Below, in pieces: positions 1-5,080 of a stretch of 5,430 nucleotides of DNA. The DNA is from Pseudomonadota bacterium (GTDB lineage Bacteria > Pseudomonadota > Gammaproteobacteria > Burkholderiales > Rhodocyclaceae). Below the pieces are notes generated by a model. The model searched no databases and was not told the DNA's origin. It was given only the letters and a program-made list of their open reading frames with translations. Position 1 is the first letter of the stretch. Each line of letters begins with the position of its first letter. The stretch lies in assembly GCA_021811225.1 (NCBI GenBank), contig JAJZPJ010000175.1:1-5430 (forward strand), read 5' to 3'. The translations under genes were made by a program, and so were the position numbers.

Positions 1-90
1 CGGCATGGTGGAACCCTCCTTGCCCTGCGCCGACATCGCCGGCGCACCCAGGCATAGCAACGCGGAACACAAGAGCAGCGCCTTGATCAT
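1..90 (-). CDS. N-terminal signal peptide of an exported protein (partial, runs off left edge)
   Basis: The first 30 codons of a minus-strand gene are visible, starting with ATG at 90-88 and open to the window edge. The peptide begins MIKALLLCSALLCLGAPAMS and continues AQGKEGSTMP. It has a Lys at position 3, a hydrophobic core at about residues 4-16, and a plausible signal peptidase I site after the AMSA tetrapeptide (residues 18-21). This is a standard Sec signal peptide, so the product is probably periplasmic or secreted. The Cys residues at 8 and 13 lie inside the hydrophobic core and do not form a clear lipobox. No strong Shine-Dalgarno sequence precedes the ATG. The gene lies 94 bases downstream of the small membrane protein gene on the same strand and may be cotranscribed with it. 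The mature protein is outside the window, so its function cannot be named. Confidence 0.6.
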   Translation of the reverse strand, partial: MIKALLLCSALLCLGAPAMSAQGKEGSTMP

Positions 91-100
91 CGGGGAATCG

Positions 101-124
101 TGCCATCGTCCGCAGCGGATGGCA
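101..124. repeat. Perfect 7-bp inverted repeat upstream of the signal-peptide gene
   Basis: TGCCATC at 101-107 is exactly complementary to GATGGCA at 118-124, with a 10-base loop. The hairpin lies just upstream of the minus-strand start codon at 90, between that gene and the PnuC-like gene. No T-run follows on either strand, so it is not a canonical intrinsic terminator. In a minus-strand transcript it would fold in the leader close to the start codon and could affect translation or RNA processing. A chance hairpin in GC-rich DNA is also possible. Confidence 0.35.
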
Positions 125-184
125 AGTAGCGCGCCGGCGTGGGCAGGCCGTCCTGGACGGATGCGGTCGTCACGGTGGGGGGCG

Positions 185-439
185 CTACGGGCGGGGAGTC
201 AGTTGCCGTTTCCAGTGCAATATCCCGCGCAGGTTGATCCTGAAGTAGCCGATATCGAGCAGGCATAGCAGCCACAACGATGAAGCCGCATGAAGCGCGA
301 ATAATACGATGTTGCTGAAGATCCAGATATAGAAGCCGCGGAAGTCGAGACGCGAATTGAGTTCCGCTCCGGCGTAGGACGAAGCGAGGCCGATCGCCTG
401 AAGCAGCCAGTTCCACCACGGCAATCCATGAAACTCCAT
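185..439 (-). CDS. Small PnuC-like integral membrane protein, 84 aa
   Basis: This 84-residue protein has predicted membrane helices at about residues 9-24, 35-52 and 54-69. Its pattern of Trp and aromatic residues (WWNWLLQAIG, GFYIWIFSN, then LHAASSLWLLCLLD and INLRGILHW) resembles half of the PnuC nicotinamide-riboside transporter fold and short PnuC-like hypothetical proteins of proteobacteria. That family link is made from memory of the pattern. The basic tail (HWKRQLTPRP) suggests a cytoplasmic C-terminus. ATG 439-437 is chosen because AGGAG (454-450 on the minus strand) lies 10 bases upstream. A competing ATG at 449 in another frame directly abuts that Shine-Dalgarno site and gives a non-membrane, low-complexity product. 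At under half the length of PnuC it would need to oligomerise to form a channel. Its substrate and even its transport role are unproven. Confidence 0.7.
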   Translation of the reverse strand: MEFHGLPWWNWLLQAIGLASSYAGAELNSRLDFRGFYIWIFSNIVLFALHAASSLWLLCLLDIGYFRINLRGILHWKRQLTPRP

Positions 440-449
440 GATCGATCAT

Positions 450-454
450 CTCCT
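450..454 (-). promoter_or_regulatory. Ribosome binding site AGGAG for the PnuC-like gene
   Basis: AGGAG on the minus strand lies 10 bases before ATG 439-437. It decides between two overlapping start codons, because the other ATG at 449-447 is in direct contact with the motif and so too close to use it. Confidence 0.6.
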
Positions 455-478
455 GAGTTCGGCCGATAGCCGCCGTTC

Positions 479-484
479 ATTTTA
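479..484 (-). promoter_or_regulatory. Candidate -10 element TAAAAT for the PnuC-like gene
   Basis: On the minus strand TAAAAT (484-479) matches the sigma-70 -10 consensus at five of six positions. It would start transcription about 33 bases before the ATG at 439. No good -35 hexamer is found at the right spacing. That position (about 502-507) is instead occupied by one arm of an inverted repeat, which could mean activator or repressor control, or that this is not a promoter. Confidence 0.3.
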
Positions 485-489
485 CGCAA

Positions 490-524
490 CGCCAGGATTC
501 CCCTGGCGAGCGGGATATTCCCGC
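490..524. repeat. Two tandem perfect hairpins upstream of the PnuC-like gene
   Basis: The first hairpin pairs CGCCAGG (490-496) with CCTGGCG (502-508) around a 5-base loop. The second pairs GCGGGA (510-515) with TCCCGC (519-524) around TAT. They are separated by one base. Neither is followed by a T-run in either direction, so a simple intrinsic terminator is unlikely. They lie between the frnE-like remnant and the PnuC-like gene. The first overlaps the place where a -35 element would sit relative to the TAAAAT at 484-479. An operator, a processing or stability element, or a small dispersed repeat are all possible. Confidence 0.45.
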
Positions 525-607
525 GTGGATGTCGGCGCTCGCTGAGACCTAGTTGTTGGCCATGCCGCTGTCGACGGCGATAACTGAGGGCCGCCGTTCC
601 GGCCGGG
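525..607. other. Intergenic stretch with no recognisable gene
   Basis: This is the rest of the gap between the PnuC-like gene and the frnE-like remnant; the promoter-like hexamer and hairpins at 479-524 are listed separately. I see no start codon with a ribosome site, no RNA-gene-like fold and no terminator. A minus-strand frame ending in a TAG around 549-551 reads VDSGMANN just before the stop. It has no start of its own and matches no family I know, so I do not call it a gene. Confidence 0.5.
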
Positions 608-795
608 TCAGTCCCCGCGCAGGATCTGCCGCAGCGTCTGCTCGAAGACCTCGACCGGCTGCCCGCCCGAGATCAGGGCGCGCTTGAGGGCCGGCTGCAA
701 TCCGTGCTGAAGGTGAAGCCCAGCGCGGCGAGTCCGATGGCGCACCAGGGGCAGGAGACGGCGGAGACGAAGTCGATCTTGAGGACGGTGTTCAT
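608..795 (-). pseudogene. Internally deleted remnant of a FrnE/DsbA-family thiol oxidoreductase
   Basis: The ATG at 795-793 opens a frame reading MNTVLKIDFVSAVSCPWCAI followed by GLAAL. This is the typical start of FrnE-type DsbA proteins, with the CPWC redox motif at residues 15-18. That frame stops after 40 codons at 675-673. A second frame, offset and overlapping it, reads ALISGGQPVEVFEQTLRQIL then RGD and a TGA at 610-608, which is the family's usual C-terminal tail. Intact members are about 210-220 residues, so roughly 150 or more central residues (most of the helical insert and the cis-Pro region) are missing and the ends are out of frame. The simplest reading is a single deletion, with the junction somewhere near 685-720. 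A GGGAG ribosome site (805-801) still precedes the ATG, so a 40-residue CPWC peptide may still be made. The remnant sits 19 bases after the DUF2147 gene and was probably cotranscribed with it. An assembly error is the main alternative. Confidence 0.75.
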
Positions 796-814
796 GGGCT
801 CTCCCGATGCGCCG

Positions 815-1273
815 TTATTCGGCCCGCAGCCAGGTCTGGGTGCGCCAGAAGAACAGGAAGGAGCCGCGCATTTCGAGCTTCTTGCCGCCGTCGATGACGG
901 TCACCCGGGCGTTGTAGATCTTGCCGTTGTCGGGATCGAGTATCTTGCCGCCGCCATAGACGCCGTCGCCTTCCTGCTTGAGGCCGGTGAGGATGGTCAT
1001 GCCCAGCACCGGCTGATCCTTGCGCGGATCGTCGGCGGCGCATTTTTCGCATTTCGCGTCCTGCTTGGCCGGATCGATGATCTTCGCCACCGTCCCGGAA
1101 AACACGCCGTCCTTCTCCGCGATGCTGACGATGGATTTGGGCCGGTGCGTCTTGTCGTCGATGGTGCGCCAGTTGCCGACCGGCGATAGCGAAGCGGCCG
1201 AAGCGGCGATGGCGGTCAGCGACAGGCCGGCGAGCAGCAGCGTCGCGCAGATGCGGGCGGGCAGCGAGGGCAT
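815..1273 (-). CDS. Secreted DUF2147 family protein, 152 aa
   Basis: This is a small exported protein of the DUF2147 family, whose biochemical role is not established. Residues 1-27 form a signal peptide (MPSLPARICATLLLAGLSLT then AIAASA), with cleavage likely near residue 27. The mature part shows the family landmarks: GNW at 33-35, a paired-cysteine motif CEKC at 75-78, DQPVLGMTIL at 86-95, YGGGKILDPDNGKIY at 106-120, and a C-terminal MRGSFLFFWRTQTWLR. The length is typical. ATG 1273-1271 is chosen because GGAG (1283-1280) lies 6 bases upstream and the signal peptide begins there. The frame stays open to an ATG at 1426, but the added 51 residues are not protein-like and cross the AT-rich promoter region. 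The two cysteines and the adjacent thiol-oxidoreductase remnant make a periplasmic disulfide link tempting but unproven. The gene is transcribed divergently from the Aer-like gene. Confidence 0.88.
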   Translation of the reverse strand: MPSLPARICATLLLAGLSLTAIAASAASLSPVGNWRTIDDKTHRPKSIVSIAEKDGVFSGTVAKIIDPAKQDAKCEKCAADDPRKDQPVLGMTILTGLKQEGDGVYGGGKILDPDNGKIYNARVTVIDGGKKLEMRGSFLFFWRTQTWLRAE

Positions 1274-1394
1274 GGCGGTCTCCGTGTGGGGTAAGGGTCG
1301 TGGAAGGGCAGACGGGATTCTGGCACAACGCCGGCCATCCGGGCGCGCCTCCCGGAGGTCGCCGACAATCCCGCCGGCAATCCATTTCATCCGG

Positions 1395-1437
1395 ATGTTA
1401 TATTTTAATCGTAAATATATTATCATATCCGTACATA
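1395..1437. promoter_or_regulatory. AT-rich divergent promoter region with a 7-bp dyad
   Basis: In a window that is otherwise strongly GC-rich, this stretch is mostly A and T and lies between the divergent DUF2147 and Aer-like starts. It contains a perfect inverted repeat, TATATTT (1399-1405) and AAATATA (1413-1419), with a 7-base spacer. Several -10-like hexamers occur on both strands, for example TATATT at 1416-1421 on the plus strand. No clear -35, sigma-28 or sigma-54 element could be matched. The position and composition suggest the promoters of both genes and an operator for a dimeric regulator, but the exact start sites cannot be read from sequence alone. Confidence 0.45.
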
Positions 1438-1523
1438 CGCAGATCGCCCCCGCCGCGCCATCCGGCAGGCGAGCGAAAGCGATCTTCGCCTTAGATTTCC
1501 GCCTTATTCAGAGAGCCGAGAGC

Positions 1524-3137
1524 ATGAAAAAGAATTTGCCCGTCACGCAGGTCGAGGTGCCCTTCCCCGGCAACAGCTATCTCGTCTCCAAGACCGACAC
1601 CAAGGGCATCATCACCCACGCCAACGACGCCTTCGTCGCGATCAGCGGCTTTAGCCGCCAGGAGCTGATCGGCAGCTCCCACAACATCGTGCGCCATCCG
1701 GACATGCCGCCCGAGGCCTTCGCCGATCTGTGGCAGACCCTGAAGAGCGGGCTGCCCTGGCGCGGGTTGGTCAAGAACCGCTGCAAGAACGGCGACTACT
1801 ATTGGGTCGATGCCTTCGTCGTGCCGGTGCGCAAGAACGGCACGACGCTGGGCTACATGTCGGTGCGCACCGCTCCCGGCCGCGAACGGGTGCAGCAGGC
1901 CGAAGCCTTGTACGGCGCCATCCGGGACCGGCGGGCGAAGTTTCCCGGCATCGCTGCGGGCGCCCTGGCGCGGCTGTCTTTGTCGGCGCGGATCTGGCTC
2001 GCCCTGGCGGGCATGGTGGCGCTGATGGCCGCCATGACCGCGTCTATGCTCACCGGCCTGGCGGGCAGTCACGGCATGGGCGTTGCGCTGGGTTTCCTGG
2101 GGGCGTCGCTGCTCATCGCCCTGTTCACCGGCCGGTATTTCTCCCGCGCGGTCGGCCGGCCGCTCGCCCACGCCGCGAAAATTTTCGACCAGATCGCCGA
2201 GGGCAACCTGACCCACGACATCGACATTTCCGGGCGCGATCAGATCGGCTTGCTGCTCTGCCGGCTGGGGACCATGCAGGCCCACCTGAAGGCGATGATC
2301 GACGACATTTCCGCCGCCTCGAAATCGATCGAGAGCCGCGGCGTGGAGCTGGGCGCCGGCATGAACCGCCTGGCGGAGCAGTCGAATCACCAGCTCGAAG
2401 CGGCGCAGGGCGTGGCCGCGGCCACCGAGGAGTTCAGCGTCTCGGTGCGCGAGGTGGCCGAAAACGCCGGGACCACGGCCTCGGCCGCGGCGCGCTCCGA
2501 CGAGCTGGTGGCGACCAGCAGCGCCGAGATCGGCCAGACCATGGAGGTCACCTCGCGCGTGGCCGAAGCCGTGCATGGCTCCAGCACGACGATCGCCGAG
2601 CTGTCGGGCGCGATCCAGAAGATCAGCGACGTCACCACGGTGATCAGCGAGATCGCCAACCAGACCAACCTGCTGGCCTTGAACGCGGCGATCGAGGCCG
2701 CCCGCGCCGGCGAGCAGGGGCGCGGCTTTGCCGTCGTCGCCGACGAAGTCCGCAAGCTGGCGGAGCGGACCAGCACCAGCACCGTCGACATTTCGAAAAC
2801 GGTGAGCGCGATTCAGGATGTCACGAAGAAGGCGGTCGCCGACATGGAGTTCGCCACGCGCGAGGTGGGCGCGGGTATCGGTTCGATGAAGCGGAGCGTG
2901 GCCAGCCTCGATGGCGTCACCCGGGCGAGCAACGAGGTCTCCGAGCTGGCGAAGAACATCTCCAACTCGACCGTCGAGCAGATCAAGGCCAGCGAAGAGG
3001 TGGCGCAAAGCATGGAACGCATCACCCTGCTGATCGAGGAGAACTCCAACGACGCGCAGAAGGCCAAGAACGCCACCGAAGACATGTTGGCCACCGCCGC
3101 CGAACTCAACCGCCTGATCGCCGACTTCACGCTGTAG
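1524..3137 (+). CDS. aer: Aer-like PAS-containing methyl-accepting energy-taxis transducer, 537 aa
   Basis: This is a membrane chemoreceptor of the Aer type, which senses redox or energy state through a PAS-bound FAD and controls the CheA/CheW chemotaxis kinase. The PAS domain spans about residues 12-118. It aligns without gaps to my recollection of E. coli Aer: THAND at 31-35, RHPDMP at 57-62, PW at 78-79, KNGDYYW at 88-94 and GYMSVRT at 110-116. It therefore keeps the N34, R57, H58 and D60 positions tied to FAD binding. Two helices (about 157-179 and 184-204) with a very short loop anchor it, so there is no periplasmic sensor domain. A HAMP domain covers about 205-258. The signalling domain has the conserved hairpin tip at about 376-416 (ANQTNLLALNAAIEAARAGE, then GRGFAVVADEVRKLAERT). 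No NWETF-type C-terminal pentapeptide is present. ATG 1524 gives the Aer-like N-terminus (MKKNLPVTQVEVPFPGNSYL). Only a weak GAGAG precedes it. Longer in-frame starts would overlap the DUF2147 gene. Confidence 0.9.
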   Translation: MKKNLPVTQVEVPFPGNSYLVSKTDTKGIITHANDAFVAISGFSRQELIGSSHNIVRHPDMPPEAFADLWQTLKSGLPWRGLVKNRCKNGDYYWVDAFVVPVRKNGTTLGYMSVRTAPGRERVQQAEALYGAIRDRRAKFPGIAAGALARLSLSARIWLALAGMVALMAAMTASMLTGLAGSHGMGVALGFLGASLLIALFTGRYFSRAVGRPLAHAAKIFDQIAEGNLTHDIDISGRDQIGLLLCRLGTMQAHLKAMIDDISAASKSIESRGVELGAGMNRLAEQSNHQLEAAQGVAAATEEFSVSVREVAENAGTTASAAARSDELVATSSAEIGQTMEVTSRVAEAVHGSSTTIAELSGAIQKISDVTTVISEIANQTNLLALNAAIEAARAGEQGRGFAVVADEVRKLAERTSTSTVDISKTVSAIQDVTKKAVADMEFATREVGAGIGSMKRSVASLDGVTRASNEVSELAKNISNSTVEQIKASEEVAQSMERITLLIEENSNDAQKAKNATEDMLATAAELNRLIADFTL

Positions 3138-3174
3138 CCGCACGGCCTGGTCGGACGTGGCGCGCGGGCATGAA

Positions 3175-3183
3175 TGATAAAAT
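3175..3183 (+). promoter_or_regulatory. Candidate extended -10 promoter for the diguanylate cyclase gene
   Basis: TGATAAAAT fits an extended -10 (TG, one base, then TAAAAT) in the 94-base gap after the Aer-like gene. It would start transcription near 3190, about 42 bases before the cyclase ATG. No convincing -35 is present, which extended -10 promoters can do without. The cyclase gene may also be read through from the Aer-like gene, since no terminator is visible in the gap. Confidence 0.35.
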
Positions 3184-3231
3184 GCGCCCGATGATTATCG
3201 ACCGTCCGAGCCGGAGGCCGTCAGAGCCGCA

Positions 3232-4956
3232 ATGACCCAGACCGAAACCACGCTGAGGAGCATCTTCCACCATTCGCTATTGAGCTGCGCCGCGACCACG
3301 CCGGTGGCCGAGGCGGCCAGAAGAATGCTCGAGGCGCGCTGCAGTTCCATCCTGGTCGAGGAGGATGGGCGGATCGTCGGCATCTGGACCGAGCGCGACG
3401 CGCTGGCGGTGGACCTGTCGGCCGACGGAGCGGGCCAGTCGCCGATTTCGCGGTCGATGTCCGCGCCGGTCAAGACCCTCCACGTCGACACCCGCATCGG
3501 CGAGGCGGCCTTGCGTTTCCGCCGGGAGAACCTCCGCCATTTTCTGGTGGTCGGCGCTGCGGGCGAGCCCATGGGCATCGTTTCGCAGTCCGACGTGGTG
3601 CTCAATCAAGGCATCGAGTATTACATTTCCCTGCGCGACGTGGCCTCGGTGTTCAGCCGGAAGCTGCTGCGTCTGGCGGGCACGGTGCCCGCGGCGGCAG
3701 CGATCCGGGAGATGCGCAGCGGCGGCGTCGACGCCGTCGTCGTCGACGCCGCGGCCGGCCGCGGCATCCTGACCGAACGCGACGTGCTGAGGCTAATCGG
3801 CTCCGGCCGGACCGGGGGAACCGTCGGCGAACTGGCCAGCTTTCCGCTCATCGCCATTCCCGCCAGCGCCAGCCTCTACCAGGCGCGCAAGCAGTTTAGC
3901 GACCATCACATTCGCCATCTGGGCGTCGTCGGCGACGACGGCGAACTGCTGGGCTTGATCTCCTTCGCCGACATCCTGACCAACATCGAAGGCGAATACA
4001 TCCGCGAACTGGAAGAGGCCTTGAAGGAGCGGGATGCGATCCTGGCGATGTCGAGCCGGCGCCAGCGTCTGGCGGCCAAGGTGTTCGAGAGCGCTTTCGA
4101 GGCCATGTTCGTGACCGGCCCCGACCAGGTGATCGAGTCGGTCAATCCGGCATTCACCCTGATCACCGGCTACGCGGCGCACGAGGTGGTCGGCAAGAAA
4201 CCCTCGGTCCTGGCTTCGGGGCGGCACGATGGCGGCTTCTACGAGGCCATGCACCGGGCGCTGGCGCTGACCGGACACTGGCAGGGGGAGATATGGAATC
4301 GCCGGAAGAACGGCGAGATCTACGTCGAATGGATCACCATCAGCGTGGTGAAGGACGAGGCGGGAGCGCTCACCAACTATATCGCCGTCTTTTCCGACAT
4401 CACCCAGCGCAAGGCGGCCGAGGAGCGGATGAGATTCCTGGCCCAGCACGACGCGCTCACCGGCCTGCCCAACCGGGTGCTGCTCGAAGACCGGCTGCGG
4501 CGCGCCATCGCCCATGCCCAGCGCAACGACAAGAAATTGGCGGTGGTCTTCCTGGACCTGGTCGATTTCAAGCAGGTCAACGATACCGTCGGCCACCACG
4601 TCGGCGACCAGTTGCTCCAGATCGTGGCGCAAAAACTGTCGCTCTGCGTGCGCGCCGAAGATACCGTGGCGCGCCTGGGCGGCGACGAGTTCGTGGTGCT
4701 CCTGGAGGAGGTCGGCGCCGCGGGCGACGTTGCACAGATCGTGACGAAAATACTCGACGCCCTGTCCCGGCCGGCGCTGCTCGAGGGCCGGGAAATCACG
4801 GCCAGCAGCAGCATCGGCATCAGCCTCTACCCCGACGACGGGCAAGAGGCCGACGACCTGATCAAGCACGCCGACGAGGCCATGTACCGGGCCAAGATGC
4901 GCGGCGGCAGCGCCTTCTGCTTCTATTGCGCTGAGCCGGCGGAGAACGCGTCCTAG
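3232..4956 (+). CDS. Four-CBS, PAS and GGDEF diguanylate cyclase, 574 aa
   Basis: This is a cytoplasmic sensor protein predicted to make cyclic di-GMP from two GTP. No signal peptide or membrane helix is seen. Four CBS motifs lie at about residues 11-62, 72-127, 134-190 and 197-252. Each keeps the T/S-x-x-D nucleotide-binding signature (TERD 53-56, SQSD 118-121, TERD 181-184, SFAD 244-247), so adenine-nucleotide sensing by two Bateman modules is likely. A helical, charged linker (253-283) leads to a PAS domain (about 284-392; GEIWNRRKNGEIYVEW and the SDITQRK end). The GGDEF domain is about 400-565, with GGDEF at 483-487, the guanine-contact residues N450 and D459, and an RxxD product-inhibition site (RAED 474-477). 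The usual DxD before FK reads D442-L-V444-D445, so the second Asp is displaced. ATG 3232 is the only in-frame start nearby; the GGAGG at 3213-3217 is 14 bases upstream, farther than usual. Lying just after the Aer-like gene suggests a shared motility or energy-sensing role. Confidence 0.9.
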   Translation: MTQTETTLRSIFHHSLLSCAATTPVAEAARRMLEARCSSILVEEDGRIVGIWTERDALAVDLSADGAGQSPISRSMSAPVKTLHVDTRIGEAALRFRRENLRHFLVVGAAGEPMGIVSQSDVVLNQGIEYYISLRDVASVFSRKLLRLAGTVPAAAAIREMRSGGVDAVVVDAAAGRGILTERDVLRLIGSGRTGGTVGELASFPLIAIPASASLYQARKQFSDHHIRHLGVVGDDGELLGLISFADILTNIEGEYIRELEEALKERDAILAMSSRRQRLAAKVFESAFEAMFVTGPDQVIESVNPAFTLITGYAAHEVVGKKPSVLASGRHDGGFYEAMHRALALTGHWQGEIWNRRKNGEIYVEWITISVVKDEAGALTNYIAVFSDITQRKAAEERMRFLAQHDALTGLPNRVLLEDRLRRAIAHAQRNDKKLAVVFLDLVDFKQVNDTVGHHVGDQLLQIVAQKLSLCVRAEDTVARLGGDEFVVLLEEVGAAGDVAQIVTKILDALSRPALLEGREITASSSIGISLYPDDGQEADDLIKHADEAMYRAKMRGGSAFCFYCAEPAENAS

Positions 4957-5019
4957 CGGATGCTTGGCCGGCAATGGTGCCGCCGCGATGGTGCGAGGAA
5001 CTGCCGCTGCCTCAGCGCA

Positions 5020-5025
5020 TATAAG
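5020..5025 (+). promoter_or_regulatory. Weak candidate -10 (TATAAG) upstream of the Mop gene
   Basis: TATAAG sits in the 124-base gap between the cyclase gene and the Mop gene, about 55 bases before the Mop ATG. It is the only AT-rich hexamer in that gap. No good -35 is present. The bases around it (GCGCATATAAGG) contain only a half-palindrome and no convincing full ModE-type dyad. Confidence 0.25.
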
Positions 5026-5032
5026 GGATCGT

Positions 5033-5050
5033 CCGTCGTCGCGGCGACGG
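5033..5050 (+). repeat. Short hairpin in the leader of the Mop gene
   Basis: CCGTCG (5033-5038) pairs with CGACGG (5045-5050), and the stem can be extended by a wobble pair and one C-G pair. It lies 17 bases before the AGGAGG ribosome site of the Mop gene. No T-run follows, so it is a poor intrinsic terminator for the cyclase gene. It is too small to be the known molybdenum-cofactor RNA motif. Confidence 0.3.
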
Positions 5051-5067
5051 GCCTGGCCGATCATTAC

Positions 5068-5073
5068 AGGAGG
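5068..5073 (+). promoter_or_regulatory. Strong ribosome binding site AGGAGG of the Mop gene
   Basis: A full AGGAGG lies 7 bases before ATG 5081. It is the best Shine-Dalgarno site in the window and fixes the start of the Mop protein, excluding the longer in-frame start at 4964. Confidence 0.75.
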
Positions 5074-5080
5074 GCATCCG

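Noticed and set aside
5..268. Plus-strand open frame of 87 codons at the left edge
   Set aside because: It is antisense to a signal peptide and to the C-terminal part of the membrane protein, with no ribosome site or family resemblance.
87..449. Alternative minus-strand frame of 120 codons overlapping the PnuC-like gene
   Set aside because: Its ATG abuts the Shine-Dalgarno motif, leaving no spacing, and the product lacks membrane helices or any known pattern. The 84-residue frame has correct spacing and clear helices.
704..1189. Plus-strand open frame of 161 codons over the DUF2147 gene and the frnE-like remnant
   Set aside because: It is antisense to a recognised family and a recognisable remnant, has no ribosome site, and shows no domain.
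1274..1426. N-terminal extension of the DUF2147 protein by 51 residues
   Set aside because: The signal peptide starts at 1273 with GGAG 6 bases upstream. The extension reads through the divergent promoter region and would bury the signal peptide.
1020..1523. N-terminal extension of the Aer-like protein to an upstream ATG
   Set aside because: It would run through the DUF2147 gene and the AT-rich promoter region. The first Aer-like residues start at ATG 1524 and align with E. coli Aer from there.
1180..1523. Sigma-28 or sigma-54 promoter for the Aer-like gene
   Set aside because: I looked for the TAAA/GCCGATAA and TGGCAC/TTGC patterns at correct spacing and found only partial, wrongly spaced matches.
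1491..3143. Long minus-strand open frame (550 codons) opposite the Aer-like gene
   Set aside because: It is rich in Gly, Arg, His and Asp without any domain, and mirrors the codons of a clear chemoreceptor. It is a GC-rich antisense shadow.
3720..3765. GTCGAC-rich repeats and palindromes inside the cyclase gene
   Set aside because: They encode a normal CBS beta-strand (GVDAVVVDAA) and follow from GC-biased codons for Val, Asp and Ala; there is no sign of a separate element.
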